From the NCBI GenBank assembly GCA_945638575.1, contig CALZDP010000001.1, forward strand, positions 62,001-126,000: 64,000 bases of DNA. The letters are read 5' to 3'. Positions 22,855 to 33,400 of the stretch are shown piece after piece. The translations under genes and the position numbers were made by a program. Origin of the DNA: an uncultured Clostridia bacterium. Lineage in GTDB: Bacteria > Bacillota > Clostridia > Christensenellales > Borkfalkiaceae. How positions within the stretch are numbered: position 1 is the stretch's first letter; each line of letters opens with the position of its first letter. The notes beneath the pieces were generated by a model that saw only the letters and a program-made list of their open reading frames with translations, made no database searches and was not told where the DNA came from.

Positions 22855-24171
22855 TTAATCTTCCTTAGATTCGTATAAATGACATGCAACGAAGTGCGTG
22901 GGACTTACCTGACGCATGCAAGGGTATTCTCCCGAGCATTTATCCGTACAGTAACGGCACCTTTCCTTAAAATAGCAGTAGTTTGGCATATTGATAGGAT
23001 TGGGAACGTTGCCCGGTATATTGTATAAAGTGTCCGTCGACGAATTCATGGTAGGCTTGGATTTTTGTAAACCTTTGGTGTAAGGATGCATAGGATTACG
23101 GAAAATTTCAAGCGCAGTACCTTGTTCGATTATCCTGCCTGCGTACATTACGACAACGTAATCCGCCATTTCGGCAATAACGCCAAGGTCGTGTGTTATT
23201 AGCAAAATCGAGCCGTTTATGCGGGTTTTCAGGTCATTAAAAAGGTCCAAAACCTGTGCCTGAATGGTTACGTCAAGCGCAGTTGTAGGTTCGTCCGCTA
23301 TTATCAAACGAGGTTCGCACGCAAGAGCCATTGCTATCATAACACGCTGACGCATACCGCCGGAAAGTTCATGCGGATAAGAGGCATAAACCCTGTCCGG
23401 CATGGCGATACCGACCATATCGAGCATTTCGATTGAACGCTTTTTTGCGGTTTCTTTTGTGGCGCCGGGGATATGTAATAAAGTTACTTCGTCAAGTTGG
23501 TTGCCGATGGTAAATACCGGATTAAGACTGGTCATAGGTTCTTGGAAAACCATGGAAATCTGTCTTCCGCGAAGTTTATACATTTCTTTAATCGGCATTT
23601 TTGCTATGTCGTAGACGGCTTCGACCTTTTCGTAACCCTTAATTACGGGTTTATGAGTTTCTTTGCCGTTTTTATCGACAACGGTTTCGTAAACAATTTC
23701 ACCGTTTTCGTCGGTTTCGTAAGTGGGAACAGGTCTGCCTTCTTCGTCCGTTTTATAGTCATAGGCTTTAAACCTGATACTGCCGTCAACGATTTGACCT
23801 GACGGGCCTTGCAAAAGACGCATAACGGACATTGCCGTAACCGACTTACCGCAACCGGATTCTCCTACTACGCCTACGGTGGAGTTAACGGGAATGTTGA
23901 AGGTAACGCCGTTTACCGCTTTAACTACGCCTTGGTCGGTGAAAAAGTAGGAATGAAGATTTTCAACTTCCAAAACGTTGTTTTCGTCCTTCATAACGGA
24001 CATATATTCTTCCGGCGGAACTTTACGGTTTTTAGCCTTTTCAAGCCGACGCATTTCCTGGGCGTTGGCTTTTGCGATTACCTTGATTTCTTTACCGGTA
24101 AGGTAATGCTTTTTGGCTTCTTCCTGCCTTTCGTTTTTTTTGAATTTACTAAGAATGCTTTTGAAACCCAT
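22855..24171 (-). CDS. oppD: Oligopeptide ABC transporter ATP-binding protein OppD, with insertion
   Basis: A 438-residue ATPase, about 100 longer than typical OppD. Walker A is GESGCGKS at about 103-110, the Q-loop is VFQEP near 208, the signature is LSGGMRQRV, Walker B is LIIADEPTTALD and the H-loop is LLITHDLG. The extra length comes from a charged N-terminal extension of about 64 residues and a hydrophilic insertion at about 136-188 (DYKTDEEGRPVPTYETDENG) between Walker A and the Q-loop. The C-terminal domain has a cysteine cluster (CYFKERCRYCTDKC) of the kind that binds a [4Fe-4S] cluster in some Opp/Dpp ATPases. It lies 3 bases after OppC. Confidence 0.93.
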   Translation of the reverse strand: MGFKSILSKFKKNERQEEAKKHYLTGKEIKVIAKANAQEMRRLEKAKNRKVPPEEYMSVMKDENNVLEVENLHSYFFTDQGVVKAVNGVTFNIPVNSTVGVVGESGCGKSVTAMSVMRLLQGPSGQIVDGSIRFKAYDYKTDEEGRPVPTYETDENGEIVYETVVDKNGKETHKPVIKGYEKVEAVYDIAKMPIKEMYKLRGRQISMVFQEPMTSLNPVFTIGNQLDEVTLLHIPGATKETAKKRSIEMLDMVGIAMPDRVYASYPHELSGGMRQRVMIAMALACEPRLIIADEPTTALDVTIQAQVLDLFNDLKTRINGSILLITHDLGVIAEMADYVVVMYAGRIIEQGTALEIFRNPMHPYTKGLQKSKPTMNSSTDTLYNIPGNVPNPINMPNYCYFKERCRYCTDKCSGEYPCMRQVSPTHFVACHLYESKED

Positions 24172-24174
24172 TTG

Positions 24175-25221
24175 TTATCTCCTCTGCTTGGGATCGAGAG
24201 CGTCTCTTAATCCGTCGCCGATAAAGTTGAAGCCCAAAACCGCTATAAATATACAGATTCCCGGAGGCCCCCATACGTTAAAATGGTTCTGTAAAATATC
24301 GTTACGTTTGGAAATGATTTCTACCATGGTACCCCAGGACGACAGCGGTGCAGGAACACCGAGGTTTAAGTATGACAAAGTGGATTCATACAAAATCATA
24401 CTGCCGAGCGATAAGGTCATGGAAACCAAAATCTGCGGTAATATATTGGGGATTAAGTGTTTGAAAATCTTCCTCGGGGTGGAAAAGCCCATTGCTTCGG
24501 CGGCAACCATATACTCTTGCTCTCTTAAGAAAAGTATTTGACCGCGGACAAGCCTTGCCATACCCGTCCAGGAAAACAGCGACAAAAGCCCCATAAGTAC
24601 GTAAATGTAATATTCCGAACGGACGCCGATAGCCTCTAAAACGGTACCTAAAATCAACATTAGCGGTAAGGTAGGCAGACACATAAAGATATCGCATATC
24701 CTCATTATGATGTTATCGACGATTCCGCCGTAATAACCTGCCAAACCGCCCATAATAATGCCGAGTGCCGAAGTTAAAAATACCGCCAAAAAACTTATCA
24801 TAAGCGAACGTCTTCCGCCGTACATAAGCCTTGCAAAGATATCCATACCTGCTTCGTCTGTACCTAAAAAGTGGGTTGAGGAGGGGTCTGCAAGTTTGTT
24901 GATATCGTTACCGGAAACTACTATTTGAACGAATTCGTTACCGGCTTCGTCGGTTACATCGTAAGTAAAATAGTCTTTTGCTCCCGTTCTGTCGGAATCG
25001 GTTTCCCCCCATTCGTTATAGAAAACGGGACCGAGCCAACAGAAGGCAAACAGCGCTATAAGCATTATTAGGCCCGCGATGGATAGTTTGGAACGTAAGA
25101 AACGTCTTACGACCATACGACCGGGCGACATTAACTTGATATTTTTATCAAGCGGCTTATCGGTGTCTACGGATAAATCTTCATCCAAAACTTCTTGTTC
25201 TAAAATCTTTTCTTCTTCCAT
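24175..25221 (-). CDS. oppC: Oligopeptide ABC transporter permease OppC
   Basis: A 348-residue inner permease. An acidic cytoplasmic N-terminus precedes the first membrane segment (LSIAGLIMLIALFAFCWLGPVF). A long external loop of about 70 residues follows, then FLGTDEAGMDIFARLMYGGR and five more segments. The EAA motif for contact with the ATPase is REQEYMVAAEAMGFSTPRKIFKHLIPN. The track starts at a TTG at 25239; the ATG at 25221 has AAGGTG upstream and lies 10 bases beyond OppB, so I prefer it. Confidence 0.93.
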   Translation of the reverse strand: MEEEKILEQEVLDEDLSVDTDKPLDKNIKLMSPGRMVVRRFLRSKLSIAGLIMLIALFAFCWLGPVFYNEWGETDSDRTGAKDYFTYDVTDEAGNEFVQIVVSGNDINKLADPSSTHFLGTDEAGMDIFARLMYGGRRSLMISFLAVFLTSALGIIMGGLAGYYGGIVDNIIMRICDIFMCLPTLPLMLILGTVLEAIGVRSEYYIYVLMGLLSLFSWTGMARLVRGQILFLREQEYMVAAEAMGFSTPRKIFKHLIPNILPQILVSMTLSLGSMILYESTLSYLNLGVPAPLSSWGTMVEIISKRNDILQNHFNVWGPPGICIFIAVLGFNFIGDGLRDALDPKQRR

Positions 25222-25231
25222 AGTAACACCT

Positions 25232-26221
25232 TTAAGCAAGTTTTACGCGCGGATCGACTACCGCATACATTAGGTCGGCAAGTAATACGCCTATTACGCT
25301 TAATACCGCAAGGAACATATTGTACGTCATAATGACGGGAATATCCCCTTGCGTCATGGCATTAAGCGCGTAACTGCCGATACCCGTTAAGTCAAAGACC
25401 GACTCGGTTATCATTGCGCCTGAAAATAGGGACGGGATAAGCCCTGCTAAACTTGTTACCAAAGGAATCATGGTATTACGGAAAGCATGCTTATAGATAA
25501 CTTTGGATTCCTTTAATCCCTTTGCCCTTGCTGTACGTATGTAATCGGCGTTTAAGACTTCGAGCATGTTGGTTCTCGTCATTCTCATACGGGAACCTAT
25601 GCTCAAAATAACTACCGTCAAAATAGGCAGGAACATATGCTTCAGGAAATCGGAAATTTCCATAAACTTATTCGTATAGTTGATATTAGGGTCCTTCATG
25701 CCCGATACGGGGAACCAACCGAGTTTGTTGGCAAACAGGTTTTTAAGCATCTGTCCAAAGAAGAATGACGGAAGCGATATACCTATAAGTACCAATACCG
25801 TAACCAAATAGTCGCGGAAGGAATACTGGTGGGTTGCCGCCGTTACGCCTAAAGGGATAGCGATTAAAAACTCGAACACGGTTGCGATAGCCGCTACGAA
25901 GAAAGAGGTACCGATTCTGTCCGCGTTGAAGATTTCGCTCAAAACGGGACGGTGGTTTATAAAACTGGTACCAAAGTCCAGACGGAGCACGTTGCCGAGC
26001 CAGGTAAAATAGCCCTGCAAAATACTGCCGTCAAGACCGTACGAGCGGTACATTTCCTTAACGAATTCTTCACTGACCGTAATACCCGTTTGCGCCAAGT
26101 TTGCGATTTTGGATTCGATAAAATCGGCAGGCATACAACGGAGTAATGCGTAAAGAATCATGGAAACCCCTAAAAGTATTAAAATGGAAATTCCAATTCT
26201 TTTTAGTATATATTTAAACAT
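25232..26221 (-). CDS. oppB: Oligopeptide ABC transporter permease OppB
   Basis: A 329-residue permease with the standard OppB layout: first membrane segment ILILLGVSMILYALL followed by the family CMPADF, six segments in all. The EAA motif is EVLNADYIRTARAKGLKESKVIYKHAFRN. Length is normal. It pairs with OppC to form the peptide channel, and is 42 bases beyond the binding protein gene. Confidence 0.94.
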   Translation of the reverse strand: MFKYILKRIGISILILLGVSMILYALLRCMPADFIESKIANLAQTGITVSEEFVKEMYRSYGLDGSILQGYFTWLGNVLRLDFGTSFINHRPVLSEIFNADRIGTSFFVAAIATVFEFLIAIPLGVTAATHQYSFRDYLVTVLVLIGISLPSFFFGQMLKNLFANKLGWFPVSGMKDPNINYTNKFMEISDFLKHMFLPILTVVILSIGSRMRMTRTNMLEVLNADYIRTARAKGLKESKVIYKHAFRNTMIPLVTSLAGLIPSLFSGAMITESVFDLTGIGSYALNAMTQGDIPVIMTYNMFLAVLSVIGVLLADLMYAVVDPRVKLA

Positions 26222-26263
26222 TTTTTACCTAATTTCGCCGAAAATCGGCGGTGATTTGTTTTA

Positions 26264-28852
26264 TTATTTAACTAATTCGAGTTCCCAAACTTTTTCTAAG
26301 GGAGAAGTGTACGGGTTGACGTTTGTCTGGAAGCCCTTAACGGTGCTCGAATTATACGCGTAAAGATTTTGACGTTGATATACAGGCATTTCTACCGCTA
26401 ATTCGAGAACGTACCACATTGCCTGTTCGTAAAGTTCGGTACGGGTATCTTGATCGGTGGTTTCACGCGCTTCGTCGATTATATTGCTGAGTGCGTTGAT
26501 GATACGGTTTTCTTTACTATAGGTGGTTGTATCGGCTTTGATTTCACGATAGCCCCAAGCGTAAACGGAGGTTGCCGAGGAATTTTTGTGGTAAACCTGA
26601 TACATATCGGGATCGATTGTGGAACCCCATGCAGCCGCCCATACGGAAAGTGAACCGGTTGCAAGTTTTGTTAATGCGTAAGAGTCCGCTTTAACTTCGA
26701 TATCGAAACCGCAACTGTCTAAAATTTCTTTAGCCTGTAAGAATACGGGGTAGCAAGGGTGCTCGGATATAGAAGAACCTGCGATGGTGAAGGTTATCTT
26801 TAAGGAGGAATCCCCTTCCGATACGCCTGCGGCGTTCATATACTTTTTAACCTTTGCTACAGCATCGTCTCTATTTATCCACTGAGTGTAATCGTGTCCG
26901 TTCTGTTTGGACTTTCTTTCTGCTTTGTTATCCCAAGGATAAGCCCAGCTTTCCATTGACATAGGCCAATCGATGTTGAATGCGGTACCTCTCTTGTAAT
27001 ATTCAAGTGCAAGACTTGTCTGCATAGCGCTCATTATAGCCCTACGAATGTCGATATCCGTAACCTTACCGGCGTTAATGCCGATATAGCCGTAACCTAA
27101 CTGCCATGAGAACATGGATTTGATGCCCTTGGATTCTAAACCTTCCAATCTTTCGGAGTTGTCGATTGTAAACTGCGGAGTGATATAGTCTACTTCGCCG
27201 TTGGCAAGTTTATCGATTGCGTTGGTTGAACTTACTACTTGGAAACGAACTTTTTCCGTTTTAACGGGGAACATAAAGTTATTGTTTGCCTTGAAGTAAA
27301 CAACTTTGCTGCTTACGAAATCTTCACCATTGGGGTTATCGCTGTTGTTGATGTCGCTTGCCTTGTAAGGACCTGCGCCCATAGGGATTTCTTGATTACG
27401 CTGAGACTGAATGGTCTTGCTTTGGAAGTCGGAATCGCCCCATTTAACGCCGAATTTGTTGTTTACGATATCAACCTGCTGGTCGCTGTAATAGTGAACG
27501 GGCGCAACCGTGAAACCGAAGTTGTAAATTGCCTTGGGGTCAACGCCGTTTACGGTTATTTGTAATACGTCGTAAGTGTTGGCTACGGTAGGTACGCCTT
27601 CAGCGCTATGTTCACGTGCAACGTTATAAGTAGTGCCGTTAATGATAACTTGCCGGTCGCTTCCGGTGTGTCCTAAAGATACGATACCGGAAATGTTGGG
27701 AATGGGAAGTTCGCCTTCCTCTAAGTTTGCGTGGAGCAATACGTCTTTTGCGTCAGCGGTAAACTGAGTACGAAGCGTACCCGAAGTACCCCATTGAGTT
27801 AAAATGTTTATAAACTCGGTTTTAACGTTATCGTTGTAGATAAGGTTAATGGCTTCCTGTTCGGTTTTTTCACGATCGCCGTTTTTAGCCGCTACTTCGT
27901 TTTCAAAACGTAAAATCTTGTTTTTATCGTCACGGCTGGTGCCTTCGATTTTAGCGTATACGGGGGTGATTTTGCCTTCGTAAAGAAGGAACTTAAAGAC
28001 GTCGCTTTCGAGTTTTGCGGAATGTTCTTTGTAAGGTTCCTTAGTTAAATCGAAAGATTCTTTAGCGGCGTTAAAGTCGGACTGAAGTTCTTTTTTGAAG
28101 GTTTCAAGCGCGAATTCATAGTCTTCTTTAAGTTTTGCGTTAAAGTCGATGGAGTCCCATTTGCTTTCGTTGGCAACTGCCTGTTTGTAACCGATGGATA
28201 CAGACCAATTATCGATAGCGTTCTTCATTGCGGTTTCGTCTAAACTGTAAGAGTTTTGACTGCCCTGAATAAGACCGTTATCCATATAAACGTTTTGGAG
28301 TTCCAAAAGTCTGTTTACGGCGTAAGCGTCGGCAGTAAGAGATAAAGTAGTTTCCGCTTCTTCACCGCCGCTTGATAGGTTTTGTTGTGTTCTGTATTCG
28401 GTAAGACCTTTAATGTCGATGGAATACATAGTAGAAGAACCTGTGTAAACGGGGTCTAAATATTCGTACATATTGAAGAGTACGTCGTTCATTGTTAAGG
28501 GCTTACCGTCGGAAAATTTAAGACCGTTTTTAATAACGAACGTGTAAACGGTTTCGTCGGCTTTCTCCTCTACTTTATAATCCTTTACGACTGTTGCGTA
28601 ATCGTCGCCGGCAACCGTTTTACCGTTACTGTCGGTAGAAAGCATGCCGATTTGAGTCATACCGATTACGTCTTGGTCGGCACCGGAAGTTGCGTAGAAC
28701 GGGTTATATAAACCGCTTAATTCTTCGCACATTAAGGTTATAGTATCTTTGGTATTGCCTTTACCGCAAAATACCGCGGTTAAGGTAATACTTGCAACCA
28801 AAACAACCGCTACTGCAGATGCGATGATGGCAATAAGTTTCTTTTTACTCAT
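26264..28852 (-). CDS. oppA: Oligopeptide-binding protein OppA-like (SBP_bac_5), unusually large
   Basis: An 862-residue extracellular binding protein, against about 550 for usual OppA. GLYNPFYATSG, FVIKNGLKFSDGKPLTMNDVLFNMYEYLDP and WAAAWGSTIDPDMYQVYH are SBP family 5 landmarks. The excess is an Asp/Glu/Lys-rich helical stretch of roughly 200 residues after the first lobe begins (LKEDYEFALETFKKELQSDFNAAK). The signal segment ends in LTAVFCGKG, a poor lipobox with Phe at -1. The track start is a TTG at 28909; the ATG of MSKKKLIAI has GGAGG at good distance and overlaps the upstream stop as ATGAGTAA. It delivers peptides to OppBC. Confidence 0.9.
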   Translation of the reverse strand: MSKKKLIAIIASAVAVVLVASITLTAVFCGKGNTKDTITLMCEELSGLYNPFYATSGADQDVIGMTQIGMLSTDSNGKTVAGDDYATVVKDYKVEEKADETVYTFVIKNGLKFSDGKPLTMNDVLFNMYEYLDPVYTGSSTMYSIDIKGLTEYRTQQNLSSGGEEAETTLSLTADAYAVNRLLELQNVYMDNGLIQGSQNSYSLDETAMKNAIDNWSVSIGYKQAVANESKWDSIDFNAKLKEDYEFALETFKKELQSDFNAAKESFDLTKEPYKEHSAKLESDVFKFLLYEGKITPVYAKIEGTSRDDKNKILRFENEVAAKNGDREKTEQEAINLIYNDNVKTEFINILTQWGTSGTLRTQFTADAKDVLLHANLEEGELPIPNISGIVSLGHTGSDRQVIINGTTYNVAREHSAEGVPTVANTYDVLQITVNGVDPKAIYNFGFTVAPVHYYSDQQVDIVNNKFGVKWGDSDFQSKTIQSQRNQEIPMGAGPYKASDINNSDNPNGEDFVSSKVVYFKANNNFMFPVKTEKVRFQVVSSTNAIDKLANGEVDYITPQFTIDNSERLEGLESKGIKSMFSWQLGYGYIGINAGKVTDIDIRRAIMSAMQTSLALEYYKRGTAFNIDWPMSMESWAYPWDNKAERKSKQNGHDYTQWINRDDAVAKVKKYMNAAGVSEGDSSLKITFTIAGSSISEHPCYPVFLQAKEILDSCGFDIEVKADSYALTKLATGSLSVWAAAWGSTIDPDMYQVYHKNSSATSVYAWGYREIKADTTTYSKENRIINALSNIIDEARETTDQDTRTELYEQAMWYVLELAVEMPVYQRQNLYAYNSSTVKGFQTNVNPYTSPLEKVWELELVK

Positions 28853-30407
28853 TTTGTCCTCCAATAGAAATTGTGTAACTTTCCTGATCGTATTTATTGA
28901 TTCCGCCAACGGCGATATTCAGATAACCATCGCTGTCTACGGTAACTTCCTTTTTAAAGTTGTAATTGTATTCCGGCGGATTAGAGCCGTAACTTAACTT
29001 ACCGTATATGGTAAGAGTAATGTCGTTTTCGTTGTATGTAAGTCCTGTAACGTCGCCGCCTGCCAACACGTTTATGGTTGATTTTGCGTTACCTACGGTG
29101 TTTAAAGAAATTGCGCCTATTTTAAGGTTTAACGCCCCCGCTAAGGTAATGCTTACGTCTGCACCGTTACTTATATCGCCTGCGACCAAACCGTAACTTC
29201 CGCCGTTTATACGGCCGGTAGCGGCATAGTCGAAAGTAAGATTTTCAATAGTTAAGTCTTTGATAACGGCACCGCTTGCGATACTGCCGAACAGTCCGCC
29301 GCATCTTGCGCTTGCAGAATTAAACGTAACGTTTAAATTACTGATTTTGTGCCCGTTGCCGTAAAATTTACCTTCAAAGGCGTTGTACTTTAAGGCGTTC
29401 GGCCATTCAACCGAAGTAAAATCAAGGTCGCTGTTTATGTAATAAATCCCGTCGGCATCGCCGTTTTTGCTTAATTCTTCGGCGGTTTGAATTTTATAAA
29501 TAACGCCGTCTAAAAACTTAACGTAAATGTTTTGTACGCTGTTTACCGCCTTACCGCTTTCTAAATCGACGCTTCCTTGATGTGTAAAAGATTGGTCGAT
29601 TTTTTGAGTACATTGGGAATCTAAATAAGCGGAATCGAAGGTGTAGCCTTCTCTTTGGGGGAAGTCGTAACTTCTTCCGTCCGAGTAAGCGGTTTTATAG
29701 TTCATTGCACCGCTTTCGTACTTAGGCATAAAAATGGTATCACGGTCGGAAGTAGTGCTTCCTTCGGCATTTGTCGCCTTGTAGTCGAAACTTGTGGTTG
29801 CATACTTAGTCCATTGACCGTCCTGTTGATAATAGTAATCGAAGGAATAGTAAGGAACCCAACCTGCGTAAAGGGTGATAGAAACCTCTTTATCACCGTT
29901 TAAATCTACATCAATGGTGTCGGTTTCAAAGTCCCAATAATCGGAATAGGAAGTACAAGCGGGATAACCGGCTGCCAAAGGGTCGGTCCCCTTAACGTAG
30001 TAGATACCGTCGATTTCTTCCAATACCCTGTCATTCCAGTCGAGAACGTTGCCGTCGGCGTCCTTTTTGAGTTCCCTCGATTTATACCAGCCTGCAAAAA
30101 AGTAGCCCTGCATGGATAAAGTTACGGGGTCGCTTCCGCCCGAAGGACGAAGTTTTGAAGTAGGTTCGGTAAGTTTTATATGTACTTTGCCGTCGCTGTC
30201 TGCCGTAAATTTATCGGGATTGAACATATCGACTAAGGATACTGCCTGACTTCCGATATAGTTTCCGCCGTTGCCGTTATAGGTTACCTGTACGGTATAA
30301 CCCATTTCCTTGTATTTGTCGATTTCGGTCATGTCAGAACACCCGATAAGCGCAATTGAAAACAGCATAGCGAATATTAAGATTAAAATAACCTTTGAAT
30401 TTTTCAT
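28845..30407 (-). CDS. InlB/GLUG-like lipoprotein encoded upstream of oppA
   Basis: An exported lipoprotein of 520 residues with lipobox ALIGC near residue 23. After it comes an InlB B-repeat-like segment (VTYNGNGGNYIGSQ, then GYFFAGWYKSRELK), two further such segments, and a C-terminal region with FYGNGHKISNLNVTF and GGLFGSIASGAVIKDLTIENL, the pattern of GLUG or ESPR-type beta-helix repeats. I prefer ATG at 30407, with AAGGA upstream, over the TTG at 30413. Its stop overlaps the oppA start, so it is translated with the transporter. Likely a surface accessory that holds substrate or the protease, by inference. Confidence 0.78.
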   Translation of the reverse strand: MKNSKVILILIFAMLFSIALIGCSDMTEIDKYKEMGYTVQVTYNGNGGNYIGSQAVSLVDMFNPDKFTADSDGKVHIKLTEPTSKLRPSGGSDPVTLSMQGYFFAGWYKSRELKKDADGNVLDWNDRVLEEIDGIYYVKGTDPLAAGYPACTSYSDYWDFETDTIDVDLNGDKEVSITLYAGWVPYYSFDYYYQQDGQWTKYATTSFDYKATNAEGSTTSDRDTIFMPKYESGAMNYKTAYSDGRSYDFPQREGYTFDSAYLDSQCTQKIDQSFTHQGSVDLESGKAVNSVQNIYVKFLDGVIYKIQTAEELSKNGDADGIYYINSDLDFTSVEWPNALKYNAFEGKFYGNGHKISNLNVTFNSASARCGGLFGSIASGAVIKDLTIENLTFDYAATGRINGGSYGLVAGDISNGADVSITLAGALNLKIGAISLNTVGNAKSTINVLAGGDVTGLTYNENDITLTIYGKLSYGSNPPEYNYNFKKEVTVDSDGYLNIAVGGINKYDQESYTISIGGQNE

Positions 30408-30444
30408 TGTCAAATTCCTTTAAAATGCCAATTACTTGTAACCC

Positions 30445-30470
30445 ACCGTCCCCTTTTTATCGGGGACGGT
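30445..30470 (-). promoter_or_regulatory. Intercistronic hairpin between the protease and opp genes
   Basis: ACCGTCCCC and GGGGACGGT form a perfect 9-bp stem around an 8-base loop, with no adequate T-run on the minus strand. It is more likely an RNA processing or attenuation element than a full terminator. No promoter is visible in the 74-base spacer. Confidence 0.55.
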
Positions 30471-30481
30471 TAGGTTGTTTG

Positions 30482-33400
30482 TTATTCAGCCTTTTTATCG
30501 GCCTTTTTGTCAGATTTTTTACCGCTCTTTTTTTGCCAGAGAACGTAAACCAAAATTGCGATACCTAAGCCGAGGATAACACCTGCCGCCGTCATTATTG
30601 CAACGAAGTAAGGCGTTTCGGTGAAAGGCTTTTTCTGCGGTGTGGGATCAACGGGATTTACGGGTTCTTGCTGTTGACCTTTAAGGTAGTTTAGAACGGA
30701 TTCTGCTTGAGTAAGTTTGCTGTAGTTTGTAACTAAGGACTTTTGTTCGGTTGAAGCAATCGCGTCGTACGCCGTCCTTGCGGTTCCTATGACTTCTTCT
30801 GAACTTAGTGAGATGCTTTCCGGAATAGCGTCGATAAGTTTTATTACCTGTTCGGTCTGTTCCGTCTTTGCAGGACTGCCCTTAGAGAAGTTGCTGAAGT
30901 ATTTGTTGAATATGAATGTGTCGTAATACTGTCCGTTAGAGGGCGCAACCATGGTAATGTTTTGGGTTACGTGTCCTACGTAATCGGCAAAGTTTGCGCC
31001 GAAGTAGAAGTTGTTAAACCTTGAAGTTACGTTCCACATATAGTAATCGGTGATGCCGATACCTTCGTGGTTACCGAGGTTACCCGATATTGGCAGGTTG
31101 TTGTAGGTTAATACGCTTTCGTCGTAGGCTTCTTCCAAAATAGGAGCGGTTAAGCCTAAGAAGGTTACAACGGAAAGATTTTCCATGTCGTAGAAGGCTT
31201 TATGTCCTATCGATTTTAAGGTTGTGGGAAGAACTACGCTTGAAAGTTTAGATCCTGCAAAGGCGTTTGCGGTGATTCTTGCGGTGCCTTCCAAAACGGT
31301 GTAGGAGCCGCGTTCGCTTGCGACAGGGAAAGATACGAGTTCAAAACTGCCGTTGGGGAGTTTTTGATAAAGCACGCCGTCGCGAACGAAAACGGTTTCG
31401 GAAATATCGTAATCGTTTTGATATTCCTGACCGATAACCTTTCCGCCGAACTCGATATCAACTGCTTTGCCGTAAGATTTAATTTGACAGCCGCTAAAGG
31501 GGTTTTCACCGAGAGAAGCGAGCGCTTCACCCAAAGTAACTTCGGTCAAAGCGGAATCTTCAAAGGCAAAATCACCGATAGATTGAATACTTTCAAGGTT
31601 TATCGAAGTAAGTTTTGTACCTGCAAAAGCACTTTCGCCGATAGCGGTTACCATGTCTAAATTTTCAACTGCGGTTAAGCCGTAGTTATAGGCAAAAGCG
31701 AAGTCGCCAATCGTTGTTAAGGATGCGGGAAGGGTAACTGTTTTTAAGGTTGCCCTTGCAAACGCACCTGCGCCTATCATAGTTACGTTAGATAAATCCA
31801 TTTCCGTAACGGAGGCTTTTACGAATGCGTAATCGCCTAATTCGGTAACGGTTTCGGGTAAATCGATTTGTTTAAGGGACGTGCAGTATGCAAATGCCGC
31901 TTCGCTGATGGCGGTAAGATTTTGATTGAAGATAACTTCGGTTAACGCATCGTTGTAAGCAAATGCGCTTACGCCGATTTCTTCAACGTTTCGAAGATCT
32001 AAGGTCTTGATACGCGGTGCGTAACTTGAATACATATAACCGGTGATTTTTACTTCGCCGTCTACGTACTGCCTTTCGTAAGCGTTACGCCAAACACTCT
32101 TACTGAGCCAGAAATCATTCATTCTGTTGCCGGAGAATGCGTAGTCGCCTATCTTCTTTACGGTTGAAAAATCTACTTCCGTTAAAGCGGTGTCGTTATA
32201 GAAAGCCCTTACGCCGATCTCTACATCCTGACCGAAGGTCAAGTTTTTAAGATTGATGTTATTTGCAAAAGCAGCCATACCGATTATCGCATTATCGCCT
32301 ATCTCAACCGTTTCGAGTTTGGAGATCGAACTTGCTTCCACGTTGTAGCGGTAATATGCATAAGTTTCCAAAACGTTGCCCTCGTCGTCCTTAACGACGT
32401 AGTCATACCTGGTGTAGTAATTTTGATTCAAACTACCGGTACCCTCGTAACTGTTGTCGTTCATAGGACAGAAGAAAGCGCCTTCACCGATAGTTACGTT
32501 ATTGCCGATGGTAACCTTTCTGAGGTCCGGCATAAGCGCGAACGCATAATCGTCTATAAAGCAGTTGTCGGGAATGGTAAGTTCTTTGATGTAAGTTGCA
32601 TAGAAAGCGTACTTACCTACCTTTTTAAGACTGCTTAGGTTGGGTGAAACTTTCAAGTTTTGGTCACCGAAGAATGCGTAATCGCCTATCGCGGTTGCAC
32701 TGTTTAATGCGACTTCACCTAAGTTTGCACAACGCGCAAAGGCATAGTTTGCAATGGTTTGTACGTTGTTTGCGATAATTTTGAATACCTTTTGGTTGCC
32801 GGCAAACGCGCCAACCGCAATGGAAGTAGCGTCAGTTTCGATAACGTTTGCCCTACCGTCGATGACGCTTCCGCCAAACTTAGGAGCAACCAAAACAAGT
32901 TCTTTGCTGTCCCCTGTAACTTTATAGATTATTGCGCCGTCGTTACCGAGGGTTAAGGTCTGGTTAAGCGGACTTAAATTGAATTTAGCAACGTTGGTGC
33001 CTGCGAATGCGTATTCGCCGATAACCGCTACGTCTTTACCGAGCGTTACGTCGGTAAGTTTCGTGCAGTCTGCAAACGCATAGGATGAAACAACCGCCGC
33101 GTTGATGTTGATGGATTCTAAGTTGTCGCAGTTTGCGAAAGCGCTTGCACCGATTTTAATCTTTTCCGCGGCAAACTGAACGTCGACCAAAGCGTCGTTA
33201 TTTAAGAATGCCCCGATGCCCAACGATTGAGAGGACTGCGGTAAAGAAACGTAGTTTAAAGTGCAGTTTTCAAAGGTGTAGTTACCTATTGATACTACGC
33301 TTGCAAGGTTTATCTCTTCCAAAGGACAGTTGTAGAAAGCCTTTTCGTTGATAAACTTAGCCTTTTCAAGGTTAATCTTCTTCAAAGAAGTGCAGTTATA

